Translations under genes and position numbers: made by a program | Notes under the pieces: model-generated | The model's input: the letters and a program-made list of their open reading frames with translations, nothing else | Database searches by the model: none | What the model was told of the DNA's origin: nothing | In this document: positions 39,795 to 50,396 of the stretch, piece by piece | Layout of the letters: every line of letters starts with the position of its first letter | Numbering within the stretch: position 1 is the stretch's first letter | DNA from: Echinarachnius parma | Taxonomy: Eukaryota; Echinodermata; Echinoidea; Clypeasteroida; Echinarachniidae | DNA: 64,000 nt | Assembly: GCA_037951105.1 (NCBI GenBank) | Contig: JBAMJV010003047.1 | Coordinates: forward strand, 62,001-126,000 | Reading direction: 5' to 3'

Positions 39795-40247
39795 GGTAAA
39801 TCTTGAGTACTTCTATGTTTTAATGATCCTCTAATTTAGAGGATCAAATTATTAAACCACGAACAAAATTACAAAATATCACCCCTCTTTAAGATTTTCC
39901 TTCCTTTTAAAAATGTGTAGGCAAATGCATAAAAAAAGGCTTTCCTTTTGGAAAAAAAAGGTAATTGTAGACCCGTACCGAATATATTGTGTGTTGTATT
40001 TTCCCCTTTTCCACTTAATTTCATACCATGATTTATTTCATTTTATATGTTATCCACAAGTCAAATGTAATGATATGGCAATACTTAATGCCAAAGACTA
40101 GGAACACTTAATTTGCCGAATCATTTTCACGACAATGCTCTTCTATAAATTGTACAGACGGAAGCTAAAGTGTATAACATACTGTACTAGTATTAAACTA
40201 AATCCAAATATAGATGGCGCTAGACGTAAACATCACTGGAAAACGGT
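39795..40247. other. Upstream flank of the heat-shock gene, no clear feature
   Basis: AT-rich sequence. No second heat-shock element as good as the one at 40248 was recognised. Confidence 0.45.
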
Positions 40248-40272
40248 AGAATATTCGAGTCTGTTCGGGAGC
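40248..40272 (+). promoter_or_regulatory. Heat-shock element (HSF binding site)
   Basis: Five consecutive 5-bp units read aGAAt, aTTCg, aGTCt, gTTCg, gGAGc. Units 1, 2 and 4 are perfect nGAAn/nTTCn and unit 5 is close. It lies about 85 bp upstream of the TATA box, the usual place for HSF1 control of heat-shock genes. Confidence 0.75.
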
Positions 40273-40354
40273 AGACTACACACGTCGAGTTACCACTGAT
40301 ATTGCGTAATCGGGCTATTTTCGTCTGCTTTACTTGTTTTATTCATTCCAAAAA

Positions 40355-40363
40355 GTATATAAG
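40355..40363 (+). promoter_or_regulatory. TATA box of the small heat-shock gene
   Basis: GTATATAAG, followed by a G-rich string. Transcription would start near 40385-40392, giving a leader of about 190 bases before the start codon at 40577. Confidence 0.75.
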
Positions 40364-40407
40364 GGGGGCAAAGCTACATCTTTCATCATTCATATTTCAA
40401 ACAGAAC

Positions 40408-40442
40408 CATAGAGCTGTATATATAGGAAATACAGCTCTATG
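40408..40442 (+). promoter_or_regulatory. 13-bp perfect hairpin in the 5' leader of the heat-shock gene
   Basis: CATAGAGCTGTAT (40408-40420) and ATACAGCTCTATG (40430-40442) enclose a 9-base loop. With the inferred start near 40388 the hairpin would sit about 20 bases from the cap. It could be a translation control structure or a chance palindrome. Confidence 0.6.
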
Positions 40443-40576
40443 AATGAACAGAACAGAGAAAGAATACACACAATCTCTTCTGATTCAACAAAGTCTCCGA
40501 GTTTGCTACTTATACTTTTTTTGCGAGAAGAATTAATATACACGTAGTCTACAGAAATCAGAGCCGACAATTGAAC

Positions 40577-41587
40577 ATGTTGGATATGCCAAGCATAGTG
40601 TTTCGTCCGAGTCGATTTGGTCGTCCATCGGGATTTTTCGCCGTTCCCGACGGTATGGTGAAGATGTCGGGGAATCCGTGGAGTTACACCCCAAGCTACG
40701 ATGTCGTCTACAGACCCATGGTCTCCCGTTGTCGATGTCCAGTTCGTTCACCGTCAATCGGTCCAGCGACGAGAAGGCACGACGGTCACAGGGCCGCGGC
40801 GGCGATGTCGGTAGCAGACGACATTCTCGCGGGATTCGCGCCAAAACACCGACGGGAGTTCTCGCGAGGTGTTGACTTTATAGAGGAGGATGGTGGTCAC
40901 TTTGTGCATCGCCTGCTGCAGCTTCTGCTATCAGATGGACAACAAAACAAAGATGAACAAACTGGGAGTGGGAGCTCGTCTGAGAAATTCGAGGTAGGAA
41001 AGAAAACAGCTGAAGGAGCTAAAAAGAAGCAAGATGAAGGATCCGTGCAGAAGCAAACAGAGGATGAACCGAGCTGCTGTTCAAGTCGCGAGGAGGCTCC
41101 GATCAGGTGTAAATCCGGCCCGACGGAACAAGATCCTGATCAACCATCAACATCGACGTCGGTTGCATCGAAGTCGACCGACAATTCTGAGAATAGTGAA
41201 GTTGCCAGGAGCGAGGAGACGAATAGTTTGAACAAGGCCACGAAGCCCTTCTCTGTCTCGGTGAACCTCGGCGACTACCGGCCTGAACACGTGAACGTGA
41301 GCGTGGACGGACGACGGGTGATCGTTAGGGCCAAGCGCGAGAAGGAGGGCGACGGCCAGAGATGGGTCGGTCACAGCGAAGTCGAGTACAGCTTCCTTGT
41401 CCCGGAGAACACGCCCATCGACGGTCTGATGTCCAGCTTCGGGACCGACGGACTGCTGTCAATCACCGCTGCCGTTCCGGCGGGGAAGGTATACGTGGAG
41501 GAAACATCGCCTGCTGCACCTGATGCGGCAATGGAGATGGGTGACGAAGCGGAGCAGACGACGGAAGTGACGTCAGAGACTATATAG
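40577..41587 (+). CDS. Small heat-shock protein (alpha-crystallin family), intronless, 336 aa
   Basis: A molecular chaperone of the HSP20 family, expected in the cytosol or nucleus, where such proteins form oligomers that hold unfolding proteins. The alpha-crystallin domain is at residues 222-301: KPFSVSVNLGDYRPEHVNVS, then VDGRRVIVRAKRE, SEVEYSFLVPENTPID and GTDGLLSITAAVP. The VYV at 305-307 may serve as the C-terminal I-x-I/V anchor. The N-terminal part has MPSIVF, WSYTPSYD and a probable helix DILAGFA. Residues 120-221 form an unusually long, polar, Ser/Glu/Lys-rich linker; typical members are about 150-220 residues. I chose ATG 40577, preceded by AAC, because the TTG six bases upstream is not a eukaryotic start. 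GC-rich coding sequence stands out from AT-rich flanks. The upstream heat-shock element and TATA box indicate stress induction. Confidence 0.93.
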   Translation: MLDMPSIVFRPSRFGRPSGFFAVPDGMVKMSGNPWSYTPSYDVVYRPMVSRCRCPVRSPSIGPATRRHDGHRAAAAMSVADDILAGFAPKHRREFSRGVDFIEEDGGHFVHRLLQLLLSDGQQNKDEQTGSGSSSEKFEVGKKTAEGAKKKQDEGSVQKQTEDEPSCCSSREEAPIRCKSGPTEQDPDQPSTSTSVASKSTDNSENSEVARSEETNSLNKATKPFSVSVNLGDYRPEHVNVSVDGRRVIVRAKREKEGDGQRWVGHSEVEYSFLVPENTPIDGLMSSFGTDGLLSITAAVPAGKVYVEETSPAAPDAAMEMGDEAEQTTEVTSETI

Positions 41588-41839
41588 CAGACGACAGTAT
41601 GGAGTCTCGTTGCAACCTGGTAACTGATAAGCATGAGGAGGAGGCTGCTGAAGGAAAATCCGCTGTGATGGGCACGGGCGAAGACGGTGTGAAGCAGGCG
41701 ACGGACGATAAAGGACTCGAGGACCCAGCGCCAGACGTCGACGAATGAATCGGAAAACGATGTTGAGGTTGCGTCAGGCGACAAAGACCAATGCCTCGAC
41801 GAGAAGGAAGTTGACGGTGAAGATAACATGAAGGAATGA
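41588..41839 (+). pseudogene. Acidic coding-like sequence continuing past the heat-shock stop codon
   Basis: GC-rich sequence continues for 250 bases after the stop. In the frame shifted by one base it reads MESRCNLVTDKHEEEAAEGK, then SAVMGTGEDGVKQATDDKG and LEDPAPDVDE before a stop. From 41741, back in the frame of the main gene, it reads NESENDVEVASGDKDQCLDE then KEVDGEDNMKE and a stop at 41837-41839. Composition drops to AT-rich straight after. This looks like a former acidic C-terminal tail of about 85 residues cut off by two compensating small indels, or a sequencing error. It is host sequence. Confidence 0.55.
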
Positions 41840-42790
41840 TATTTCAGATAAATTTGCTTCTGTTCTGTGTGTAACCGTTAACGCTGGCAAGATTGTTTTC
41901 TTCTGTTTTCATTGAAGACGAAATATTGATACACGTACAAAAACTCGCATAGACATGTATTGTAACATTTTGTCAATGAAGATTTATCTACAATTAAAAA
42001 TGTCGCAACAATGATCAGCAATACCCTGTATTTGTGATGAGTATACAATATAGTAAATGAACAATTATTGTACTATTCATAACTGTTTTTAGTATCTTTG
42101 AAATTTACATATATAATATATGTTGGTATTTATTGTTTTTATATTTGTGCATGTATTGATGGTATATTTATGATCTATTTGTGCATTGTATAAGTGTCAT
42201 ATTTGAGGCAGTTTGGTATATACAATGTATGTTGGCATATTCTGGTAACAAAACAATATTGTGAGTAATATGTTCCTTATTATATGAAAATAATACAATT
42301 ATAATCACAAGTCACTTGGTTATCAACTAATGATATAATTTCATTACAAATCTGAACAGTTTAATTCTGACGGCAGAAAAGATACAGATTCATAAAATTG
42401 TTTGTATATTTAGCGAAAAAAAGAGACGGAATAACAATAAGCAAGTTAAAATAGTAAAATATTATGTAATAGGAAATGATGTTCTTATTAAGTTTGTGAT
42501 GTTGCATTTTTAAATCGTCATTTAAATTAGACATTTATATAATTATTATTTGTATGTTAATTACGTTTTTGGAAGCAATTTAGAGTTAATTTGATGATGA
42601 TGTATTGTGTCATGTTATAAACAATAAATGAACTCGGGATTTTAAGTAACTTTGAAGTTAAAACAATTTTAAATAACTTTGAAGTTAAAACAATTTTAAA
42701 TGTTAATACCAACGTGTAAATTATACAAGACCTGTCGATTTGTTTTGTTAAAATAAAAATGAATGATGTGAATATTGAAAACGATGACTC
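41840..42790 (+). other. AT-rich 3' UTR and downstream region of the heat-shock gene
   Basis: Candidate poly-A signals are ATTAAA at 41993-41998 and AATAAA at 42623-42628. 'taactttgaagttaaaacaatttt' occurs twice near 42646-42700. No gene follows. Confidence 0.5.
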
Positions 42791-43019
42791 TGGTTTTCGA
42801 TTCTTCGTGAATGTAAATAATATGAATAATTAGTGACTAAACTGGTACCATGCCATTTGCTACACTATTTTTTTCATTTAATAGTATTGATCCAAACGTG
42901 CATGATTTCGAACTTTAATCCTAACTTGCACCAGACGATAACGTGGCGACAAATCCAGGAAACAATATTCAAAACAAAGCAAACATTATTGGCGCCGCAG
43001 CAAATGTCGTGTCAATTAT

Positions 43020-43475
43020 ATACATACTTGATGACGATGATGATGATGATGATGATGATGATGGTAATGATGATGATGGAGGTGGTGGCGGTGTTGGTGG
43101 TGATGAGGATGGTGATAATGATGATAATGGTGGTTATGGTGATGTTGGCGGTGGTGGTTGTAAAAGTGATGATGATGATGATGATATTGATGATAATTAT
43201 GTTGGTGCATGATGGTGGTGATGGTGGTGGTGGGGGGGGGGGGGGGGTGGTGGTGGTGGTGATGATGGTGGTGGTGGTTGTGATAGTGATGACGATGATG
43301 ATGATGGTGATATGGGGATTATGATTATGGTAATAATAATGGTGGTGGTTATGGTTATATGGTGATGATGGTGGTGGTGGTGGTGGTGGTTAGATGATGA
43401 TCATGATGATGATATTGATGATTATGATTGTGCTGGTGGTTGTTGATGTGGTGATGATTATGAATATGATGATAA
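43020..43475. repeat. GAT/GGT trinucleotide microsatellite block
   Basis: Long runs of 'gatgat' and 'ggtggt' with interruptions, including a G16-type run at 43232-43247. It makes long spurious open frames rich in Asp, Met, Val or His. Confidence 0.97.
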
Positions 43476-43885
43476 TGTGGACATTTGTTACCAGATATAG
43501 TTTCCAAAGTAGGAAAGAAAACGCATGACCTTTTGTTAAATACAAGAATAATGACTAATAAATACAATGTAGATATATAACGTTGATATTGCAAACATAT
43601 CTGGTAGTAACAAAGGATATTATAGCCCCTAGATATGATCGTCATTATTTTAAAAACAAAACTGAAAATTACCTGTTATAATTTAATTTTCTCATAATGT
43701 ACATGCAATTCTAATTATGATAATAGTACACTGCGTAATATATACATCTAAGGAAAGATAGACACTTTTTGTAACATACAAACTTGACGCGATATTAGTT
43801 ATACTTATAGTGATAGAACGCCATCTAAATGTTGAATGATGTACATGTAAGCACTTCGGTGACTATATCCGGCCTATACCCGAAC
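43476..43885. other. No recognised feature
   Basis: AT-rich sequence between the microsatellite and family D; nothing was recognised. Confidence 0.45.
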
Positions 43886-44479
43886 ACAAAAAGTAACTAC
43901 CCCCCTAAACAACTGCTCATAATTTCATAACCGATAGTTATTTCAAGATGTCATCTTACCACAGTATTGGTACAGTTGCTATGTACATTTTGTGTGAAAA
44001 TCAGAGATATTCATCACTTTATGGCTAAATGAGCTAAGATTAAAGACAAAATTACCCAATTCAAAAGTCACAAGACATTGCGCGTGCCTGTATACACATT
44101 GTTGTGAAACAGCATAATTGTATGTGGCTGAATGCATTGAGTATGGTTCATGAAAAAAATGCTGTTTAATATTCCATTATTTTGATTTTTGTAATGGCAC
44201 ATGTGGTAACATGCATGAATTGCAATTATAAAACAGTGCAATTCGAAATTTTCCAATACTCAATAAACTGTAGTGATAATATTAATTTTGCGAATTTTTA
44301 AATATGACAATTTTCTCTTTAATGTGTGCTTACTCAACTATATGGATTAATGTTTACCTCTTATTTTCACACATTGTTTTCCTAACTACTATAGGGATAT
44401 TTTGGCGAGACGAAATCCTGAAACGATACTTGGATATGAAATTATGAGCAACTGTTTAGGGGGGTAGTTACTTTTTGTT
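43886..44479. mobile_element. Family D copy 1, 594 bp, with 25-bp inverted ends
   Basis: ACAAAAAGTAACTACCCCCC at the left and GGGGGGTAGTTACTTTTTGT at the right, with pairing continuing into 'taaaca' and further in to 'actgctcataattt' versus 'aaattatgagcaactg'. The interior includes 'cttaccacagtattggtac'. The left half matches the partial copy at 33516-33803. Confidence 0.88.
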
Positions 44480-46663
44480 TAGTAGCGTTGAGACAATGTT
44501 CAGAACTGGCAAACGGTTGATAACAATTTTTACTTTTGTGATTTGATGTCCACTGAAGGAAGGTGTGAAAATTCCATGGTAAATGAATGTAATATGACCG
44601 AGTAATGAGCGAAATGCAAATTGATATTCGCTAACTCTTTGCACTGACCTTGTACACAGTTTTAATTATCCAGTAGATAATAATAAATCTTTAGGCCTAT
44701 ATATATTTATACAATAAGTCCTTCGACTGCGTCTTGGAACTTATAATCTTCCCTCAATATCATTTTAAATCCCTCGGAGAGAAACATTCCGTGATGTTTC
44801 CTCCTCCGACAGTTGACATCTATAATTATATAATATCCTATCATTGTATGGATAACATTATGTGTCACCGAGCTACTGTTCTCTTGGCACATGCAGAAGT
44901 GCATCTTTCGGGAAGTAATTTAGCATGTCATATTCTCCCTGTATAACAAAAATGAAACAGCAACATAAAACAACAACAACAACAGCCTTAAAAATTGGTG
45001 CTACCCGCAGAGTTTGTACATCATATCATATCTGCGCGGAGGGCTGGGAGTTTGAATTGTATTCGATTTGATAGCGGGGTTGGGCATGGTGGGAGGCCTG
45101 GGAAGCTAACGCCCCCGCAATTGGGGCTCAGTGTTCAGTGACCAATCACAAAGTTGTTTCACAGTCTGTGTGGAAACTTCTGGCCAATCACAGACAAGCT
45201 TCAAGTTACGCAATATATATTTGAAGCTGCGTTCAGCAATACTTGCTCGTGCAATTTGATATTAAATGTAATTGTATATAGTTTTCTTTATAGTGACTTC
45301 TGTCATGTAGAAGTGTTTCAGCATGACAAGTTACTACTTTGAATTACAGAAGAATGCCAATAATGGGACCCCTTTTAAACAAAAAAATACAATGGCTTTG
45401 TCACACGTTCATTCCGATGAATGCGTAAAACAAATCACTGAACTAAATTTGTTTCAGGTTTGGCAATTTACAAATTCGGATTTTAGTCAGATTGGTATAA
45501 CAATATATCACTGATTGTTACAAAAAACGATGAACGATATTATGCTTATGATATGAATAACACACACGAAATTAAACAAGGGTAACTTTCGGCTCTTTTA
45601 CAGGAATTTAAAAAACGTCTCTTCGTCATGCTATTGCTTTTTCGTTCGAACATTTATTTTCTTGTATGATAAATTTAATTGATGTAAATCGTTTCAAATT
45701 GTGGACCTATTGATGTAATCCTGATTCGATAACGTAATGGCGATCGAATGGGGCTGGGTTTTGAGTACAAGGTGTTGTGTGTGATAAATTCGGCGCATGC
45801 ATGGAAAGTCATGTCCCATACATACCGCGGAATGGGATACACGTACACTTTTTTTTTCTCGTCTTCTTCTTTGCGTGCAACACTGGCAAATAATACATCC
45901 TCCCCAAATATCGCTATTAAAATGAGCCTCTGCCCAATTCCGATAAAAATCCGACCTAGGTGTTTTTTAACCTCCACGTATGCTAATGAGATAAGCAAAT
46001 GTATCGTGACGTGCTTGCCTAGCTGCGCTGCGATTGGTCAAAGCACGGCCGCTTCGCAGCGAAGCGACAAGATGATTCGAAGACGCTTGATCTGTGTGTA
46101 ATCGCGTCATTTGTGTAATTTAGAAGTTGCACACGACCCTTTTTTTTGGTTTGTACCAACGTAATAATAATAAATACGATGCGATGCACTTATTATTACA
46201 AGTTCGCGCAAAATACACCCCTCATGTCTTTTTGTGTAATGCGCCTTCCACGAATATTGTGATGGACAGGCAGGGGGTCGTGATTATAAGCGGGGCGAGT
46301 AGGGGGAAATACACCCCCGCGGGTAGAGAGGTCCAGGGGTAGAGGTGTCACGTTTAGGAGGAGGGGTACCTCGATAGTACCAATGAGGTATAAGATAGTA
46401 CCTGCTTGGTAGTTCCTTCTGAGCAGCAGGTTGTACAATACTTCACTAGGGCCCAAATCAACGTATCCTTACTGAAGGGTTAATGATATAATTTTACAGT
46501 TTGCTATCTTTATGTACATGCAATTTTATAATGATTTAAAGAAATAGTATTTATTTCAGTTCAGTATAATATAAAACTATCTGAACGATTAATAATTCTA
46601 TAATGAAACCATTAATTCAACAACAAGCATTCCGGAACGCTTTAGTCGAAGGAATCTGACAAG
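44480..46663. other. Intergenic; possible regulatory sequence near 45.1 and 46.0 kb
   Basis: No coding similarity was found. Two CCAAT boxes lie at about 45140 and 45183 ('gaccaatcaca', 'ggccaatcaca'). Near 45975-46080 there is 'tatgctaatgag', 'cgtgacgtgc' and 'gcgattggtca' in a CpG-richer stretch. These could be a promoter, but no gene start was found beside them. Confidence 0.3.
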
Positions 46664-47380
46664 GGCCCCGTTGCAGAAAGAGATACAATCGATTATAATT
46701 CATTGTAAGTTAGATCATGTGTTCTAAATGCGCAAATATGATTAGTTGAAACGCGCAAAATGTCTGACTTACAATTAAAGGGATAGTTGAGTTCTGGTAA
46801 GGAGAGTACAGTTTTAGTGAAACTGAATTTTAGTAACCAAAACCTGCATCATTACATTACAAACTAATAGTTATAACTAGAAAGGAACACAACATTACAA
46901 ATGACGTAGTAAAGATCATGTTATCATTAAAAAAGAGCCGTTAAAACGTAAGAGGGCGCTCTCTAAACACTCATCGGTTTTAACCATTTTGAATAAAATA
47001 TTGTGCATGATTGTGATGCTTTGTTGAAATAGTGATTAGATAGAGAAATAACCAACAACTATTTAAATACCTATTTTATAACTTTTTGAAAAGAGGAAGC
47101 ATTTTTTTGAATTTTTAACGGCTGGTTCAAAATTCTCTAATAAACCCGGGGCCCCGGGTTTATTACAAATTGTTATATTTATGGATATTTCAGCCGTTTC
47201 TGAACCGATTTTGATCAAACAAAGATGATTTTATTGTTTAAATATTATGCTCTTTCAAATTTTACACTCAGTTTTTCATTACCTCACAAACCAATTAAGT
47301 AGTCTAGCGCCCTCTCTACCAAAACTCAACTTTCCCTTTAATTGTAACTTACAATCGATTGCAACTCTTCCTGTAACGGG
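46664..47380. mobile_element. Family F element, interrupted by family B
   Basis: The ends GGCCCCGTTGCAGAAAGAG and its partner (CTCTTCCTGTAACGGG) and the inner 'acaatcgatt' and 'attgtaagtt' blocks form inverted repeats. GACAAG flanks both sides (46658-46663 and 47381-47386). Family B copy 3 sits in the middle, so F is the older insertion. Confidence 0.75.
46775..47341. mobile_element. TTAA family B copy 3, 567 bp
   Basis: TTAAAGGGATAGTTGAGTTC at the left and AACTCAACTTTCCCTTTAA at the right, TTAA on both sides. Nearly identical to copy 1 at 27892-28443, including 'aacccggggccccgggttt', so these two are recent relatives. Confidence 0.92.
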
Positions 47381-47430
47381 GACAAGATACCTTTTCACTT
47401 CAGAGGTAAACAGGGATACACAGACCCTTT

Positions 47431-47600
47431 GGGTCTTTGTGACTCGATGGTTGAGCACCGATCCGGTCTAGCAATCTGGAGATTTCGGGTTCGATTCCCG
47501 GCGAAGCCTATTTTTCTTTGCTCATTGTCATTTATTGTCATTTATTGTCACTATATTTCTGGTCAGTTTCCTTTATATTTTAAATCATTTTGTAAAACAT
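47431..47600 (+). mobile_element. tRNA-derived SINE with tRNA-Ala-like head
   Basis: 47431-47509 folds as a degraded tRNA. The D arm is around 'ctcgatggttgag', and the anticodon stem 'tccgg...ctgga' has loop 'ctagcaa' (AGC if read as Ala). The T arm is 'tcgggttcgattcccgg', and GGTTCGATTCC is a perfect B box. The acceptor stem does not pair well, so it is not a working tRNA gene. It is followed by 'tttgctcattgtcatttattgtca' and 'ggtcagtttcc'; the same tail occurs alone at 51695-51750. The 3' side runs into a CAT microsatellite. Confidence 0.7.
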
Positions 47601-47604
47601 GTCT

Positions 47605-47725
47605 TATCACCACTACCACCACCACCGCCATCATCATCATCATCTGCATCATCTGCATCATCATTATCATCATAATCATCATCATCTGCATCATCATCAC
47701 CATCACTATCATCAACATTATTTAT
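47605..47725. repeat. CAT/CAC microsatellite
   Basis: 'caccaccaccgccatcatcatcatcatctgcatc' and similar words continue for about 120 bp at the 3' side of the SINE. Confidence 0.93.
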
Positions 47726-48299
47726 CCTACATATTTTCCGAATGTTAAAAGGTAGATTCCCACTGGATTAATTGGGCCTGATGCGACTCTCTTAATTATA
47801 TATCAACGACTGAATTATGTGCGTTAGTATACCAGCCCAATGACGTGCTCACGTGCATCATTATTAAATCGTTCCCATGGAGATTCAATACGAGAGCAAT
47901 TATCATACAATGCAAAGTATAAAAAAAGAGTTATGATAACAAGAAGATTTGCGTAAGCACTGTCACGATCATTAATAACACTCTTTGGTAAAGTAGATGT
48001 GCATGGGGATTAGTTCCAAACGTAGTTTAGTAGCATTACATTTTCTATATTTGTCATCATGATTCCATAAGTATACTTACATTTTTCAAAACGCATTTCC
48101 AAATTGGAGATCAAGTAACGGTATACTTCAATCCCCAAAGTATTTACCTTGAGAACAAAATAATATTTTTATATGAAGTCAACATCATTTTGCATATATA
48201 ATTGGTTAAAAAAACATGTATCTCGAACACATTTTGTTTGGTTTTTATTCATAATGCAAATGTTATGTTTATAACACATGCCGTTTTGATGATCTTTTC
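47726..48299. other. No recognised feature
   Basis: AT-rich intergenic sequence; nothing was supported. Confidence 0.45.
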
Positions 48300-48570
48300 T
48301 GTCCTTATATAGAGTATCGCAAAGCCACGCCTACACCCACCCCGATGTCGCACTCGCCCCGCCTATATCCCGCCTCAATGTCACTCCGCCCCATAATAAG
48401 CAAGGCCCGCCTTCTTATTGCGCGTTTAAAATCTTGATCAATTTGATTGACTATCAGCGCGCGTCCATGACAAGAAATGCGCGCATCCCGCTTCCAAAGC
48501 GCGTACATTTGCATATGTAAACATACCAACGTCGGAGCACGTGCTATTCAGACCACGCCTCTTCTTAAAA
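48300..48570. promoter_or_regulatory. GC-box-rich CpG patch, candidate promoter or enhancer
   Basis: Contains 'cgccccgcc' and 'ctccgcccc' (Sp1-type), 'ccacgcctacacccacccc' (KLF-type), several 'gcgcgc' words, the octamer-like 'atttgcatatg' at about 48508, and 'ggagcacgtgct' (E-box). It is an isolated CpG patch with no coding sequence next to it. It could also be a CpG-rich transposon fragment. Confidence 0.4.
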
Positions 48571-49204
48571 AAGTAAACAAACGTATATTAGGCCAGGGAC
48601 CCGGTATATCCAGTGACGTATTTAAATAAAGGGGGGGGGGGGATGTGCAAGGATAAGGGCTCCTTATGGATATTGCCTCTGTATAATAATTGCCTCATAG
48701 CAACCCCTGTGGGTAGAACATAATAATAAAGAAAGAAATAACACCTTTGGAAAAGGCTGCCCCATTATATGGGATTTGTTGCCTCATATTGTATGCATGG
48801 GATTACCTATCTATCTATCTATCTTTCTATAAATCTATCTATCTGAGTATGTAACTGGTATACGACATTTAGAATATATACATTAAGTTAAATTAAAGTC
48901 AGTGTATTCAACAATCGTCATAAAATACATAATTTGCTTCAATTATACAGAATGACAAATATTGCCAAAACATAAACCCACACAACAAAACATAGCAAAC
49001 GTGTAGATCACAGTGTTCAATGGTTTAGCAGTAGGGAGTAAATCTCCTTATATGAAAGCGAAACGAAAATATGCAATAATATAGAGGAAAAAAAGGGACG
49101 AAAATAATTCAAGTTTTGGGGAAAGGATGCCCCTTATCTTTGCCTCCCGTCGTATGGGATTCAGTTGGCCATACATCTATCGTTCGCCCTGATTTGTAAC
49201 TATA
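48571..49204. other. No gene; CTAT microsatellite
   Basis: A (CTAT)n tract lies at 48808-48843. 'cagtgacgtatttaaataaaggggg' near 48611 resembles the end of the G-rich MITEs. Otherwise nothing was recognised. Confidence 0.5.
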
Positions 49205-50113
49205 CAGTGCGAGTAAAAAAAAAACGAAACCGGACTTTGATAGGTTATAAATCCACAATTCGAAACATATATATGTTGATATTGGTATCATGTTAAAGCT
49301 TGGGAATTTGCCTTTAAAATGATATATAATACATTTTGATCGCTTTACGCTTCACCGAACACAACCTTATTATCCAAAGTCATGCAAAAACTACCCGTGT
49401 CCAAGTTTGCCGTTGTTTTGTTATCTCGTGAATGGATGCGTCTGTTTACCGTTTTTTCAAACGAACATTTTAAGAATATCCTTTGGTGAATTAAAACAAA
49501 AAAAACAGCTGGTTGCCAGTGTTTTTCATGTTTATCAAGGTGGAAGGGAATCCCCCACCCTCCTCCCATCAGCAACCCCACTGTTTGGAGGCTGGGGGCC
49601 CTGAATAGGACATGTATAGGATGAAGTTATCTTTGAAAATCAGACAACAGATGCAACCATTCACAAAACAAGAGGGTTTATGTTCACTTGGTCTAATCTC
49701 AGTTGGTCTACTTCCCATTTGGTCTACTACCTGATGCCTCCAAAACCCTAACCCTAACCCTAACCCTTACCCTAACCCTAACCCTAATCCACAACCCTAA
49801 CCCTAATCATAATCCAAAATCATAATCATAATAAAGCCGCCAGATTCATAATTTCCTAGTAGACTAAATGGGAATAGACCAAATGGTTGTAGACCAAGTG
49901 GCAACTGCAAACTTGGACACGGGTAGTTTTTGCATGACTTTGGATAATTAGGTCGCGTTCGGTGAAGCGTGAAGTGATCAGAATGGATAATATATCATTT
50001 TAAAGGCAATTTTCCAAGCTTTAACATGATACCAATATCAACATATATATGTTTCGAATTGTGGATTTATATTTATATCAAAGTCCGGTTTCGTGTTTTT
50101 TTTACTCGCACTG
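49205..50113. mobile_element. TA-flanked element with 205-bp inverted ends
   Basis: The left arm 49205-49412 (CAGTGCGAGTAAAAAAAA...) and right arm 49909-50113 (...ACTCGCACTG) pair over about 205 bp with roughly 90% identity. TATA flanks both sides (49201-49204 and 50114-50117). The ends look like Tc1/mariner ends. The centre carries a second inverted pair and telomere-like repeats and has no transposase. Confidence 0.88.
49686..49901. repeat. Inner inverted repeat enclosing interstitial telomere repeats
   Basis: 'cacttggtctaatctcagttgg' and 'cccatttggtctactac' on the left pair with 'agtagactaaatggg' and 'ccaaatggttgtagaccaagtg' on the right. Between them, (CCCTAA)n runs at 49744-49806 with a few variants (cccttac, cctaatcc). 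CCCTAA is the complement of TTAGGG, the usual animal telomere unit. Confidence 0.9.
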
Positions 50114-50396
50114 TATAGTATACTATTATATGCCACTATCAAATATAAATTCAATTCAATTAATTCCAGTTTCTTCAACACTTTTCATGAAAATTAATAT
50201 ACATAATTACAAAGATTAGACAACTAAAACAACAACACATAGAATACATTCACTAGATAGCGTTAGTAGTTATCAGAAAGGAGTAAAATAGGCTCCATTT
50301 GTGAAAACTAACTCTTGCAAAGTATTACATGTAATATAGTACATGTACCAACATTTAGTTACAACTATGGATCTTCGACTGCGCGCAGTCGAAAAT
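50114..50396. other. No recognised feature
   Basis: A short spacer between two elements. A small palindrome, 'tcgactgcgcgcagtcga', lies at 50375-50392. Confidence 0.5.

Noticed and set aside
39126-40226. An 1.1-kb element bounded by 'gacgtctagcgccatct' and its complement
   Set aside because: Only 16-17 bases pair and no target duplication was found; 'gcgccatct' words are common here.
41371-41829. 152-codon open frame on the minus strand
   Set aside because: It is the antisense shadow of the GC-rich heat-shock gene and its tail; the peptide is Ser/Arg-rich without domains.
43016-43324. Open frames rich in Asp, His, Met or Val
   Set aside because: They are translations of the GAT/GGT microsatellite. 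The same applies to the frames at 37376-37692.
45675-46101. Opposed open frames of 107 and 117 codons
   Set aside because: Overlapping on both strands, with no similarity to known proteins and no promoter or splice signals that fit.
47431-47509. Functional tRNA-Ala gene
   Set aside because: The acceptor stem pairs poorly and there is no terminator; a SINE tail follows instead.
49744-49806. A chromosome end
   Set aside because: The telomere-type repeat is short, has variants, and is enclosed by transposon arms with ordinary sequence on both sides.
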